Source of the DNA: Sweltsa coloradensis
Lineage: Eukaryota; Arthropoda; Insecta; Plecoptera; Chloroperlidae
NCBI GenBank assembly: GCA_024449915.1
Contig: JAMZAV010001735.1
Coordinates: 86,858 to 150,857 of the forward strand
Reading direction: 5' to 3'
Length of the DNA: 64,000 nucleotides
Below, one piece after another: positions 32,690 to 45,065 of the stretch (its first letter is position 1; each line of letters opens with the position of its first letter). The notes below the pieces were generated by a model, which did no database searches, was not told where the DNA came from, and saw only the letters and a program-made list of their open reading frames with translations. The translations under genes and the position numbers were made by a program.

Positions 32690-33195
32690 TAAGGACGCGT
32701 CAACCGTTAGGTCATAATGCACCACTCTAGCCTAAGGGGGGTGGGGAGAGGAGAGGCCAATGCTGGTCAGAACCAGCCACGGCTAAGGGGTGGAAGGGGG
32801 GTTTCTCATGTCGCGGTCGTCATCGTCTTTGTCATTGTTCGTTTTTTATTGTCATCGTCGCCGGGGGGTCGTCAAGGGAAGAGGGCAAGGTCCCCGACGA
32901 CGATTGCGAGAGCTTGCCTCTAGTTTTGGGGAGTAATATACTCTGCTCTTACCAGCTGATGTTTGCGAGGTGGACTTTTTCTCTTGAATCGCCTTTTACG
33001 ATTAGCAAAGCCATGCTCTGGGCCAATTCTAACCCGGCCCCAGACGGGGGAGTTATGTTACGGGTAGGAAAGGGAGTATTTAACTCCACCACAAACGAGC
33101 TGATGTTTGCAAGATAAAGTTTTTCCTTTCCTCGCATGTTTTATAAAGCAGTGCCATGCTTAGAGCTTTATTCTACCCCGTGCCCAGACGGGGGA
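32690..33195 (-). mobile_element. Family S near full-length copy plus a second head fragment
   Basis: A clean copy with all landmarks is followed from about 33,045 by 'gttatgttacgggtaggaaa' and a second, diverged head ('agctgatgtttgcaagataa', 'agacgggggatat'). Confidence 0.8.
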
Positions 33196-33329
33196 TATTT
33201 TGTTAATACAAAACATATCATGCAGCTTTCTTAGAAACGTTTTTTAACGTTTAAGACTACGACGTGATTAAAATTTTCCACCTGTCATAGGTGAAGCATG
33301 TAATTATAAAATGTTTTGATCATGGAAAA
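33196..33329. other. Unassigned spacer
   Basis: Nothing recognised. Confidence 0.3.
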
Positions 33330-34310
33330 CAGGCGCGTCAACCGTTGGGACATAATAAATGCACCACTCTAACCTAGGTGATGTGGGGATGACAAAACCG
33401 TGCTGGTCAGAAGCTGCCACAGGCAAGGTGAGTGGGGGGGGGGGGGAAAACTGTAAAATAATGTTTCGAAAATGAACTATACAATGATTGCCATACGTTC
33501 CAGCTCTCTCATAGAATGCCAATTTTGTTTGTATTGTTATTTTCGTCCAGGATGGCTGTATATTGCGACGCCATACAGGTAGAAGTAATGCACCGAGCAG
33601 CACACGTTTAAGCCGAGATGAACAACTAGACAATGAATAAGGATGACAAGAGAAACTAGCACTCTTCAAGCGGGTAGGTCAAATCACGCTGTCTTTCAAA
33701 CTGTTCATTTATTGATAAATTTTTAATTGTTTTCTTAGATTAAAGTTTCATGTTTCTTGGTTTTTTATGGCATGGATAAAGAGCGCGTCAACCGTGAAGT
33801 CATAATGCGCCCCTCTAGCTTAGGGGATATGGGGAAGAAAGTCACAAAACCAGCTACTTGTATGGGGAGGACAGAAGGTGTTTTAACGTCGCGGTCGTTA
33901 TTTTCTATGACATAGTTTGTGTAGTCATGATCGTCGTCATTGGAGACGTCGTTATGATTAGCAGATACATTATCTGGCCTACCTAAAAAAAAAAAATTGG
34001 ATCAAGGGCGCTTTAACCGGTAGGTAATGACGCGCCACTCTAGTCTAGAAGATTTGAGGAGGAAAGTCCCATGCTGGTCAGAAACAGCTACGAGTAGGAC
34101 GAGGAAAGTGGATTTCTTACGTCGTGGTTGTCAGCGCCATCGTCTCTGTCATCGTTCGTATTGTCGTAGACGTCGTCGCTAGGGAGGTAGTCAATAGTCA
34201 TGGGAGGGAGGTTGTTCCCCGACGATGTCTGCTTGAGCTCGCCTCTCGCCTTTTACGACTAGCAGATGCCATGCTCTGAGCCCATTGTACCCCAGGCTCA
34301 GACAGGGGCC
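33330..34310 (-). mobile_element. Three diverged family S copies and one L tail
   Basis: S tail half at 33,330-33,440; L tail at 33,640-33,730 ('gatgacaagagaaactagca'); short S at 33,775-34,000 lacking most of the middle; longer S at 34,005-34,310 with 'catgctggtcagaaacagct' and head 'gccatgctctgagcccattg'. About 200 bases between 33,440 and 33,640 are unassigned. Confidence 0.65.
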
Positions 34311-34319
34311 TAAATTTAA

Positions 34320-34935
34320 GAAGTGTCTATACGATGCGAGAACCAGGGCATTTCAAACATGTAGGTCTATTTCACGGGCTGTTATGTAACAAGACTGTTA
34401 ATAATTTAACAATTTTGTTTTATGTTGTAAGTCAAAACACTTTTTTTAAACAATTTTCCGTGGTAAAACTTGTAACGGTGTCATGCCCTTCTTAAGGTTT
34501 TCTCAACAAGGTTAATTCGCATAGAACGAACGTCGTAAAAACTAGGGCGCTTCAACCGGGTAGGTCACATTGCGCCACCTGTGTATTGTAAGTATAAGCT
34601 TTATATTTAAACGATTGTAAACGTCACAATTATAATAAACTGGAATTTGGAATTTCGTTTGAAATTTATTTTGAAAATATGGATTTTGGATACATTAAGA
34701 TTAAAGTCGTGTCTATCGTTAGGTCATAATGCACCACGAGAAAGGGAAACAAGTATAGTTTTTTTATTTATGAAGAAAAGAAAATGATAAGAGATGAACG
34801 TGATAGAAAAGAAATGGTATTTATTTGATTGAAAAAATTAAATGTGTTTATTTCATTTAAATTAAGTTTCAGAAAATATGCTTGAAATGCTAAATTTTAA
34901 AAAGTTATTTGACGATTTCATCGGTTTATTAATTT
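34320..34935 (-). mobile_element. Diverged family L tails and 3' untranslated pieces
   Basis: Tails at about 34,325-34,400 and 34,525-34,620. The latter may continue at 34,740-34,910, after a short S tail inserted at 34,690-34,740 ('gttaggtcataatgcaccac'). Confidence 0.5.
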
Positions 34936-34939
34936 GTAT

Positions 34940-35338
34940 TCAGGGCGCGTCAACCGTCAGGTCATTTTTGTTTATTTAGATTAAGGACGCGTCAACCATT
35001 AGGTCATAATGCCCACTCTAGCCTAACGGGGTGGGGAGGAGGGGCCCATGCTGGTCAGAACCAGCCACGGGTAAGGGGAGGAAAGGGGGTTTCTCACGTC
35101 GCGGGCGTTCATCGTCGTTGTCATCGTTCGTTGTGTCATTGTCATCGTCGCCGGGGGGTCGTCAAGGGAAGGGGGCAAGGTCCCCGACGACGATTGCCAG
35201 AGCTCGCCTCTAGTTTCGGGGAGTAAGATACTCCGCTCTTTCTAGCTGATGTTTGCGCGGTGGACTTTTTCTCTTGAATCGCCATTTACGATTAGCAGAG
35301 CCATGCTCTTTGCCAATTCTACCCCAGGCCCAGACGGG
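34940..35338 (-). mobile_element. Family S SINE, near full length, with an extra tail fragment
   Basis: A 30-base S tail at 34,940 precedes the complete copy starting 'ggattaaggacgcgtcaacc'. All landmarks are intact up to head 'caggcccagacggggtc'. Confidence 0.8.
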
Positions 35339-35339
35339 G

Positions 35340-35590
35340 TCATATTTGATAGAAGTTCTTTATGCTTTTGGAACAGATAAAATGTTTGCACTTGACATCA
35401 TATTTGGTTCATTTCACTAATAAAATACAAATAAAACAACAAACACATTCTGGTGACGGTTTAAGCTACGTGCTGGTCAGAACCATTCAAAGGCAGGTAG
35501 GTATGACTGAAATTCAATCAAGGCTAATATTTATATGTTGTACCAGCAGAATTGCATACATAAATAAAATCAAAACATTGAACGCGTAGC
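35340..35590 (-). mobile_element. L-S chimeric repeat, copy 1
   Basis: A shortened L coding-end segment ('gatagaagttctttatgc', 'acatcatatttggttcattt') passes through an A-rich 'caaataaaacaacaaacaca' joint into an S piece ('gtgctggtcagaaccattca'), then non-S sequence with 'gaaattcaatcaagg'. The same joint and continuation recur at 60.1 kb. Confidence 0.55.
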
Positions 35591-35754
35591 TCAGCAACAG
35601 TATTGATCATGATAACATCCACAGATTGAGGCGCTTAAACCTGAGGTCGGAATGTGCCGAGGTGATATTTTAATGTAATGTATTGAATTTGTTGCGAGTT
35701 CATTATTATTTTACTTAAGCCATAAAATAATAAATTTAACATTTGTTGGTTAAT
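35591..35754 (-). mobile_element. Diverged L tail
   Basis: 'gaggcgcttaaacctgaggtc' region with 'gaggtgatattttaatgtaa' after it; weak but in the usual orientation. Confidence 0.4.
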
Positions 35755-36455
35755 TTGGATTTAGGCGCGTAAACCGTTTTGTCATATACTCATATTGTGT
35801 GGATAGTCCTATGCTGGTCAGAACCAGCTATAAAGGTAGGTGGAAACAAGGGGGGCTCTCACGTCGTAATCGTCTTCGTATTTTCATCTTTTTGTTGTAT
35901 GGTGGTCGTCATCGGTGAGGTCTTCAAGGAAGTGGAAGGTGTCCCTGACATCGACTGCCAGAGTTTGCATCTAGTTTGGGAATTATGCTCCCCTTCATAG
36001 GCCCTACTAGCTGCTGTTTAGAGATAGATTTAAATTCTTTCCTCGCCTTTTACGTTTAGCATAACCATGCCTAGGTCAAATTCCACCCCGGGCCCAGAGG
36101 TTTTAAGTTAATTAGGATTAAGGGCACGTCAACATTAGATTATAATGCGCCACAATAGCCTAGGGATGTGGGAGGGAGGGCCATGCTTTTCAGAATTGCC
36201 ACGGGTAGGGGGAGTAAGAAGGGGTTCTCATGTCGCGGTCGACATCGTCTTTGTCATGGTCGTCGTCGTCTGGGTGGTCGTCAAGGGACGAAGGAGGTGT
36301 CCACTGAGCTCCCTCAAGTTGCGTGTAGTAATCTAGTCTTCTTTCCTTCTTAATAGTGACTTTAAAGATGGACTTGATCACTTTACTAACCTTGTACGAT
36401 CAGCAGTGCCATGCTGTGGGCCGAATTTTACCTCGGGACAAGACAGGGATTATTT
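35755..36455 (-). mobile_element. Two family S copies, diverged
   Basis: Copy one (to about 36,105) has 'atgctggtcagaaccagcta' and head 'aattccaccccgggcccaga'. Copy two starts at 'taagggcacgtcaacattag' and ends at 'ccatgctgtgggccgaattt'. Together they are head-to-tail with about 10 bases between. Confidence 0.7.
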
Positions 36456-36567
36456 GTTTTAATCTTTTATATTTATTTGTTTAATTTTATTTTAATTATT
36501 ATATATTTACTGTTTAAACGTTAGCATTTATTATCGGCCCTATAGAAAGATGACCCTCAAAACGTGA
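36456..36567. other. Unassigned AT-rich spacer
   Basis: Nothing recognised. Confidence 0.3.
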
Positions 36568-37765
36568 GACGGCGTGAGAAACGACGCGAGAAACTAGGGC
36601 GCTTCAACCGGTTAGGTTATGTTGCACGCCTGTGAAATTGTTTGAAATTAAATGTTAATGAGATGAGTTATTGGTGTATTTGATGATAAGATTGTTTTCG
36701 AAGTGTATACATAACAAATGAACTGATGATAGTAAGCAAAACTTAAGTTATTTATGTCAATGAAACATAAATTATTAAAAGAAATGTGTATGATGTGAAT
36801 TAAGTTTTTTAAATAGATTAATTTGAATGAGAAATTTAGAAAGTTTGTCGCCGTTATCATATGATAGAAGTTCTTCATATGATTGGGAGAGATCAAATTT
36901 CGTGAGCAAGGCATCATATTTGGTACATTCTGCTAGCATATGATGTACGGTTAAAGGTACATCACATGTGTCACATATGGGAATAACCTTTTCTCTGGTT
37001 AAGAGATATCTGTGAGTGAGACGTGTGTGGCTATACAAAGTCGAGACATACCACCTCTTCTCTACGTGAGAGTCAGACGTAGTGGACGAATTTTATAAGT
37101 CATGTGGGCATCACACTACGCAATTTGTTTTTTGAAACACATCCCAAGTTGTTTGTCGCAACCAACAATCATTGCTTGAAATCCACTCTTGACATCTGGA
37201 ACGGGAACTAGATTGAAATCAACGTCCGACGACAGGAAGCTTCCTTAGCAGCCGATCAGCGTGTTATTTCCCTCTATGCCCACGTGCCCAGGTATCCAGC
37301 AACACTCTATTATATATCCCTTAGAGGTTAGTTTTCTAATAGAATTGGATTTCTTGTCCCAAAATGATGACTTAATACATGAGATTTATAGCTTAAAGGG
37401 GAACTAAAGCTATCTGAACAAATTGTTATTTACACATCGACACTTTAAATGTATTTAGAGCTTCACGGATGGCGAATAACTCTGCAGTAAAAACTGAACC
37501 ACGTCGCTTAGCTTTTAAAGGTTCATTTTAAGGTGAAGCAATAAAGGGCAATTCCAAACTTGTTATAAATTTTTGGATCCATCTCTGCATACCAAAGAAA
37601 ACATTTGATGTTCATGGAAAATCTTTATAAAGTTAATTTTGAAAACACTATCGCAAGTAGAGTTTATATCTAAATAACAAAGGTCGAATATAATAATCGG
37701 CTCTGGTTTTTAACCAGGGCGGGTTATTGCAAAAAACCCAAAATAAAAACCTTTTGGTAGAACGT
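36568..37765 (-). mobile_element. Family L LINE, 5'-truncated
   Basis: The tail seems doubled at its edge ('cgtgagaaacgacgcgagaaa'). The 3' untranslated region, Cys/His block (CDTCDVPLTVHHMLAEC in 36775-37038) and RNase H follow with scattered losses. It is cut in the connection region at 'gcgggttattgcaaaaaacc'. Confidence 0.8.
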
Positions 37766-38150
37766 ACATAACATAATTTAGAAATCTCATTACTAACGAA
37801 TGAACTGCCTAAAACTCTCTTACAAAGCTTTTTGGGGCCCTAGGCCGGGTTTTGCGCTGTTTGGCGCGGGAAGGGGGGGGGGAGGAGATCACTTTAAGCC
37901 TTTATAGTAGAAAATCATGTTAACTTTTCTTACGAAGGTGCGAACACCTACCCATAAATAAATATTTTCATAACACTTATAGGTCTCCACATATAATTTT
38001 GCCTGGGGAAGCCTGATTTATATTAACGTCGCTGACCAGAGACAATACGGGGTAGAAGAACTCGATACGTTTTATTGTGTATGGTTTTTAAAGGCTCGCA
38101 AACCGCTAGGTTACTGTTATCCTCTGACAAAAACTTCCAAGACAAAGAAC
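37766..38150. other. Unassigned sequence
   Basis: Contains a G/C-rich patch near 37,840-37,890. No element or gene recognised. Confidence 0.3.
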
Positions 38151-38151
38151 A

Positions 38152-38610
38152 TGACGAAGTGAGAAACTAGGGCGCTTCAACCAGTTAGGTCATATTGCGT
38201 CGCCTGTGATATTGACAGTAAATGAAATCAGTCATTATTGTGATTGTTGTTTTATATTTTTTATTTGGATTACGGACGCGCCAACCGTTAGGTAATAATG
38301 CACCACTCTAACCTAGGGGGGGGGGGAGGTGGGGCCCATGCTGGTCAGAACCAGCCACGGGTAAGGAGAGAAAACGGGGTTTCTCACGCCGCGGTCGTCA
38401 TCGTCTTTGTCATCGTCGACGGGGAGGTCGTCAGGGGAAAGAGGAGCTGTCCCCGACGACGATTTCAAGAGCTCACCTCTAATTTCGGGGAGTAATATAC
38501 TCCCATGTTACTAGCTGATGTTTGCAAGGTGGACTTTTTCTCTTGAATCGCCTTGTACGTCAGCAGAGCTATACTCTCGGCCAATTCTACCCCGGGCTCA
38601 GACTGGGTAC
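38152..38610 (-). mobile_element. L tail followed by near full-length family S copy
   Basis: L tail ('gaagtgagaaactagggcgc', 'ttcaaccagttaggtcatat') to about 38,240, then a complete S copy starting 'ggacgcgccaaccgttaggt'. Both have the same direction. Confidence 0.8.
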
Positions 38611-38614
38611 TATA

Positions 38615-39415
38615 AATAAGAAATTTAGACAATGTGTCGCCGTTATCATAATATGAAACGATTTTTGTATTAGGAGTAGGAAATATAAATCGCGTGCGTT
38701 AGTTGACATTCTGCTAACATCACCGACAGTATTGGAACAAGTGTACACGTGCGACTCTGTTTCGGGAGGTTCCGTGTTCATATCCCGTCGATTTGTTGGT
38801 TTATTCGGTTAACGACGCGTCAACCGTAAGGTCATAATGCACCACTCTAACCTAGGGGATTTGTGGAGGACGGGCCCATGCTGGTCTGAACCAGCCACGG
38901 GTAAGGGAAGGAAAGGGGGTTCTCACGTCGCGGCCGTCATTGTCTTTGTCATCGTTTGTGGTGTAATTGTCGTCATCGTCGTCGAGGGGTCGTCGAGGGA
39001 ATGGGCAAGGTCCCCGACGACGACGGTTGCCAGAGCTCGCCTCTAGATTCGGGGAGTAATATACTACCCTTCATACTAGCGGATGTTTGCGAGGTGGACT
39101 TTTTCTCTTGAATTGCTTTAACGATTAGCAGAGCCATGCTCTGGGCCAATTCTACCCCGGGCCCAGACGGGGAACGTTTATTGTCTTTGTCATCGTTCGT
39201 TGAGACCGGAAATCGTGTCAATAATTTGTTTGGCAATTTTTTCTCCGTCATTTATGCGAATGCAGTTTATTTGGATTAAGGACGCGTCAACCGTTAGGTC
39301 ATAATGCACCACTCTAGCCTAGGGGGGGGGGGGGAGGGGTCCATGCTGTTTTGCACCAGCCTCGGGTAATAGGAGGACAGGGGGGGTTCTCACGTCGCGG
39401 TCGTCATTGTCTTAT
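38615..39415 (-). mobile_element. L coding-end fragment and two family S copies
   Basis: L fragment at 38,615-38,720 ('gtgtcgccgttatcataata'); near full-length S at 38,812-39,175; 5'-truncated S at 39,270-39,415 with a G run after 'tagcctag'. The piece at 39,175-39,270 repeats 'ttgtctttgtcatcgttcgt', a stray core segment. Confidence 0.75.
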
Positions 39416-39419
39416 TAAA

Positions 39420-41432
39420 TCTTTTGAAACAACCCTGGGAAATCCCTTAACAAATTTTCCGCACTCAATATACCTAGTAAGACACCTGCAGGTTCTTGCA
39501 TTGCACCCATCCAGGTTAACTAGGACAATTTATATAAAAATAATATATTTTATTATTTCTGTACCATCAGGGAACAAGCTTTTTTCATTTTTTAACCCTT
39601 AAGTCATGGTAATAGGCTAAAATATAAGCCAAGTTCTTAACCTTAAGTAAATTAGACGAAATAGGCTTACCTATGCTACCCTTAAGTTAACACAATCTTA
39701 AGGCAACCTGTACACGAAGGTTTTCATTTTTTGTCTGACATTTTTTTTTTTAAATTTTTTCTTTTTCTTTATTGCTTTGTAATTGTTTTCATGTGACCAT
39801 GTTGTAAGTTGAGGCTCTTATAAGTATTTAAAATAAATAATACTCTTCTGAGCAACAGTCTACCGTCTTTAGTAGACACACACAGTTAGACAACATTCCG
39901 CATGGTTGTAATCCCTTTAATTTTAAAATAGTCATCTTTAAAAAAAAGTAAAATAAATTACCTATTTTTTTTAAAATAATAGATTATTACAGTTATGGAG
40001 TAGGAATGTATTGAAAATAGAAGAAGTAAGTCAATATATTCCTATGTATGTTACTTCAACTTGATAGTTGATTTCCCGGGAATGGTTATTTTATGTGGCT
40101 AGGAACACACAACTTTAAACGAGAGCTATCACCTTAAAATGTTCTGACCACTGTCATGGTAGTATAATCTACATAACATACCTCAGAGAACATTGAACAA
40201 TGAAAAACTTGTCTGTTTGGATTTTTTTCTTCGGTAAAAACGAAGCAAACAAAACATTCCCCGAAAACTTAAAAAAAAAATTTATACTTCAAGTTGGGGT
40301 TGAGGCATACGTTATCAATTAGACCACAGACTATAAAGTGTGAAAGTCGCGCTCACGGCGGCTTGAAAGCCGCTGCGCGAACTATTTAACTTAAATTTTC
40401 GGGGTAACTTGGGAGGGGAAACTTTTCCTTTATAAGTTCCTTTCGCCGCCCGTAACCCGCCAAAAATCAAGATTCGATATATTTTATCTGGTATCAAAAA
40501 TATTTTAAGACTTGCCTTTTTTTTAAATATTTTATACCTCTTTGCCAGATTACGAGCGGTGGAAGCAGAAGTATTTTGGGAACCTTCTTTTTTTTATTTA
40601 TCACTTGATTTTCATAAAAATAAAAATAAATTAACTCTTTCAAATTAACGAATAATAAGTCGATAGTGATGTAGTCCCGCAATATTTATCAATCAATGTA
40701 AATATGTTAATTGGGTTTGCTGACCAATAAGTTTTTGGGTACACTTTCAGACTACTTACTGGAAAGATCATGATTTGGGAGAGTATGGGTGTTCTTCCCA
40801 AATAAAATCATGTAGCTGTGTAATAGAACTCATTTAATAAGCCGACTTTTCACTTACACAAGTATGGTTTTAACTATGAAATTCTTCCCTATCCGGGAAA
40901 CATTTCCCTACTTCAAAGATGGCTGAGATAAGAGAGAGCCAACCTGGCCACTTCATGTAGTGACTGGTAACACATTCCTTAATTGTCACTACAGGACCTG
41001 GGGCTACATGTCATTGGCTAGTTTAAATTAGGCTGCATTCACGGGCCCCAAATAAGAGAGCCCAAGCTGTTTCCAGAACTGTGCCGATGGTGATTTGGTA
41101 CATTACTACGTGCCTGGTAAATGCCAGATCAAAAATGTGTTATTACACGTGACGTAAGTAATAGATTGCACTTTGCCTGCCTAGTTTTTAGAGACTGTAA
41201 GGGTTTTGGGAATACTTACAGTTCAAAACCCGAACTAAAACCTATCACATCAATCATATTCTAATATTGATTGATGGATTGATGAATATGCGACTCCCAA
41301 TCATTGTGTACTAAATGATGATTGGTTTTTCTAATATTATATTATGTTGGATGATTACCAAATACCCAATATCGAGGGAAATCGATATCCAATAAATAAA
41401 AGTGAAATAGAAACCCTGATTTCACTACATTA
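39420..41432. other. Two kilobases without L or S: possible unique DNA
   Basis: The longest stretch in the array without L or S copies. Open frames are short (60-62 codons) and uninformative. At 40,290-40,345 the minus strand has a tRNA-like 5' half (CTGTGGTCTAATTGATAACG), perhaps another SINE head. At 40,535-40,600 about 48 bases ('ttgccagattacgagcggtg' and around) resemble 60,625-60,690. Otherwise nothing is recognised. Confidence 0.4.
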
Positions 41433-41575
41433 AATTATTATTATAATTATTATTATATTATTATTTTTATTTATTATTATTATTTATTATTATTTATTAT
41501 TATTATTTTGTTATTGTTTTATTTTTTATTATTATTATTTTTTATTATTTATTATTATTATTATATTTGGTTCTT
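41433..41575. repeat. ATT-rich microsatellite, 3' flank of the R4/Dong-type LINE
   Basis: Impure runs of 'tta/att' with occasional extra T. Same phase and strand as the tract at 43,363, from which it is separated only by the LINE. Confidence 0.85.
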
Positions 41576-41804
41576 TATTGTTCAAACAATCTCAGGTTTA
41601 CATTTGCGTCCCTGGTATACAAAAGGCGGGTGAGGCCCAAGCCAACAAAGTTTACATTATAACAGCGTGAAAACAAAAGTATAGTAAACATATTACTGTA
41701 GACAAATTAATCTAATTAACAAAATAATAATAAAGATGAGTGTGATAACAAAATCAATAAAAGTTTCTATCTATAAAAAAAGCAATTGTATGGCAAAATC
41801 TTTT

Positions 41805-41807
<3 letters not shown>

Positions 41808-41848
<41 letters not shown>

Positions 41849-41849
41849 T
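41808..41849. repeat. (AG)n microsatellite
   Basis: About 21 uninterrupted AG units in the 3' untranslated region of the R4/Dong-type element, with a few more after an A interruption. Confidence 0.95.
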
Positions 41850-41871
41850 GATTACTGCAAAAATCTTCTGA

Positions 41872-43355
41872 CTATGTGGCACGTTTGAAGGATGACTGCT
41901 TTCTGCTGCTGTTTGTAGAGATTTGGAGACAGACCCGGCATTGTAGGCGGGCAGAGAGGGAAGAGGGTATGACTCCAGTGGCTGAGATCACGATAGCACG
42001 ACAGTAACAGTTTTCATTTTCCAAATTCTTGTTATTTCTTGACTTAAATTTTTGATATTTTTCCACCTTAGTGTTCTCGGTGTTCTCAATATTTTTACTC
42101 ATGGGGGTCGCAATGTCAATTAGATATGTAATTCTGTTAATTTATCGCATAAAATGATGTCCGGTTTGTTGTGGTCTATGGTTTTGTCTGTTATAACCTG
42201 TTTTATCCCCAAAACATTATAATTCTGCATTTTCGATCACAGGTGCAGGAGAATACTTGTAATAAGGAGGTGGATTGACAAGTAGATGTGCGTTCATTCC
42301 TAGATGTTGATAAACTATCTTTGCTACCTGATTATGCCTACTGAGATACCACGTGTTGGCAAATTGAAAAGGGCACCCAGCTATAACATGGTCTATTGTC
42401 TCCGTAAACTTTTTGCATTTTCTACACGTATCATTTTTCATTGGATTTGATGATAAATTTTTTTTTAGTTGTTGGTATTTATAAACCGATCTTGGATGGC
42501 GAACATAATCCTTCGGTTTCAGCAAAACAAATCTCCTTTGTGAATCCATCTTATTGATTTAAAAAATGTCAATATTTGGCTGCTGGATGCTTTTCGGGTA
42601 CCCCCCCATGAAGTGATTTAGTATTCCAGACATTCATCTTCATATTTAAATCTTCTATGTATATTTCTGGTGGAAAGAATCCATTTAGCCTGAGGGTTAT
42701 AGTTTTATCTCGGGGTTTTAAGTTCTTGGTGATAATGGAATGTAAATTAGAAAATATGATCTGAGTTTATGAACTTGCGAATAGCACAATGACCGAATAT
42801 TTACCAATCCTCTTCCACCCTTTCCCGTGGTATATATAACCTTTCAGAAGATGCTTTTGGTGGTGAGTTCTGAAGAAAGGGCATTTGTCTTCTTGTTAAA
42901 CGATCTAGGTCCATCAAGTCCACATCTGACCACTTCACAATACCAAAAGAAAAGGTCAGATTGGTAAAGCCCATGCATTTAATGCCTTGATTTTATAGCT
43001 TCCTTTAACATTTTGTTTTTTAAGATAGTTTTTAACTCTATTTCATACTTTTGTTTAAATACATTTTTTTTAAATTTCCCTTTTGGTTAAGAATAATGTT
43101 TTTTCCTCATTCCTAGGTATTTTTATCTTTCTTCGCTATTGTTTATGTTTGGAATTTCTTGACCAACACCAATTTTGGGAATTGTCAGTTTCTTGCAATT
43201 TTCCACTTTTCATATGCATTGAAGCACATTTATCTAATCCAAATTCCTATGAATGTCTTCACTGAAAAATTTTACTATGTCAATTAAAAATTTTTAGCTC
43301 TTCTTTTGATTTTTTCCCTACATTTTAAAATCATCCATATACAGCAGATGTGTTA
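41872..43355 (-). pseudogene. Reverse transcriptase/endonuclease ORF of the R4/Dong-type element, C-terminal half
   Basis: The N-terminal edge holds polymerase motif C (HLLYMDDFKM, about 43,325-43,355) with both Asp intact. Next come LIDIVKFFSED, a thumb block SFGIVKWSDVDLMDLDRL (about 42,890-42,950), and SSERLYIPRERVEEDW. The open frame 42217-42549 has the zinc-knuckle-like C-x2-C-x8-H-x4-C (CRKCKKFTETIDHVIAGC) and WYLSRHNQVAKIVY. A frame change later, NKPDIILCDK and LIDIATPMS give the Pro-Asp, Lys and Asp positions of the restriction-like nuclease. The C-terminus (41872-42102) ends after VIPSSLSARLQ. At least four frame changes are present. The nuclease nicks the target so that reverse transcription can start. 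Confidence 0.75.
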
Positions 43356-43362
43356 TCCTTGT

Positions 43363-43505
43363 CATTATTATTATTATTATTTTATTATTATTATTATTAT
43401 TTATTTTATTTTATTATTATTATTATTTTATTACTTTTATTATTAATTATTTTTTTTATTATTTATGTTATTTTTTGATGTTTTATTAATTTTTTATTAT
43501 TATTT
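43363..43505. repeat. ATT-rich microsatellite, 5' flank of the R4/Dong-type LINE
   Basis: Same impure ATT pattern as the tract left of the LINE; probably the other half of one original microsatellite of about 280 bp. Confidence 0.85.
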
Positions 43506-43544
43506 AAAGAGTTTTTCGAGTGTATAAGTACAAAAGAAAAAAAT

Positions 43545-44665
43545 GTGACAAAAAGCAATGCAAAACAAAAATATTTTGGGAAAAAATTAAAGTTTAAAAA
43601 AATGTGTTAAATTTAATTAAAAGTTTTGTTAAATAGTTACTTTGGATGAAAATTTGGGAAAGTTTGTCGCCGTTTCATATGAATAAATTCTTCATATTTG
43701 GGAAGAAAAATTGCATGCGAAAGGGGCATCATATTTGGTACATTCTCAGATTGATTCGGTTAAAGGTACTCCATGTGTCACTGGGAAAAATTTTTTCTCT
43801 GGTTAAGAGAATCCTGGTTTAGGCTGTTGCCCTATACAAGTCTAGACAATACTACCTCTTCTCACGTGAGAGTCGAGCGTAGTTGTCGAATTTTGTAAGT
43901 AAATGTGGGCATCACACTCGAAATTTTGTTATTTTGAAACACCCCCAAGGGCTTGTCGAAAATCCACAATCTTTGCTTGAATCCCCTTGACACTGGAACG
44001 GGAACTAGATTGAATCAAGTCGCGCGCTGGGAAGCTTCCTTACCCCATCAGCGTTTCTTTCCCTATATGCCCAGGGTCCGGGTACCCGCAAAATCTTTTT
44101 AAAAACCCTTAAGGTTTTTTTTTTCTAATAAATTGGGGATTTTTTGTCCAAATGAGACTTAAAATACTGAGTTCTATACTTGAAGAAAAATTTAAAACTA
44201 TCTAAACAAAAAAGGGTATTCTCCACAACGACAACGTAAAATGATTTAAGATTTTTTTCAGGAGGGCAAAAATAACTCGCAGTGAAAACTGACGCACGTC
44301 GCTTACCTGAAACTTTTCATTTAAAGGTGGAGCAAAAAAAGGCATTTCCCAAACCTTTTGTAAATTTTGGAGCCATCTGTGAATACCAAAAGAAAACCTT
44401 TTGAGTTCATGGAAAATCTCTCTAAGTTAAATTTTGAATATTCACTATCGAAAGTAGATTTTTTTATAAAATGACAAAGGTAAAATAAAATAATCGGCTC
44501 TGGTGTGCCCAAGGGGGTTATTGCAAAATAAAAAATTAAAAAATTTTTGGGCAGATAAAATTCTATAAGATTAAAAAAAATTTACATTTTAAATCACGTT
44601 GAAGAGATGCCTTGGGTTTTTTTTATAAAAGTGCCCCTGACTTTTCGTGTTAAAAACTTCCGATT
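43545..44665 (-). mobile_element. Family L LINE, tail missing, damaged sequence
   Basis: 3' untranslated region, Cys/His region, RNase H (LVFTDGSKI in 44321-44512) and connection region are recognisable, with many 1-2-base losses. The left tail is absent; the ATT tract and a T-rich joint precede it. This may mean that a deletion removed the junction. Confidence 0.7.
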
Positions 44666-44789
44666 TTTTCCTCTTCAGGTGTCCAGGTTTAAAAATTGGC
44701 GATGGGGAAAATTGTTATTGATGCTTGTGGCTGTTTAGGGGCTTATCCTAGCCTGCGTAATGTCGACTGGGGAAAGCCGAAAAAAGCTT

Positions 44790-45065
44790 CAATCGGGAAC
44801 CCCACGGGTAGGGGAGGAAGGGGGGTTTCTCACGTCGTGGTCATCACGTCTTTGTCATCTTGCTTTGTGTCTTGTCATCGTTGTGGGGAAGGTCGTAAAG
44901 GAAGGGAAGTGTCCCCACGACGATTGCCGGAGCTCGCCTCTATTTCCGGGAGTATAAACTTCGCCTTATCTACTATTTTGCGGGTAGATTTTTTTGTCTT
45001 AAATCCCCTTTTTTACGATTAGCAGAGCCTGCTCTGGCCAAATTCTACACGGGCCCAGACGGGGG
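44790..45065 (-). mobile_element. Family S SINE without tail, damaged
   Basis: Begins at 'aaccccacgggtaggggagg' and runs through core, 'ccggagctcgcctctatttc' and head 'attctacacgggcccagacg'. The tail half is missing. Confidence 0.65.

Larger units (their letters stand above)
41576..43362 (-). mobile_element. R4/Dong-type LINE with restriction-like endonuclease, 5'-truncated
   Basis: Lies exactly between two ATT tracts. On the minus strand it opens within the polymerase domain, runs through thumb, Cys/His and endonuclease regions, and has a 3' untranslated region of about 300 bp with an 'aataaa' signal 15 bases before the TAA-rich flank. Elements of this group carry a type II-like endonuclease instead of the AP type, and Dong-like members are known to insert into TAA repeats. 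That matches the position seen here. No other copy is visible in the window. Confidence 0.75.
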
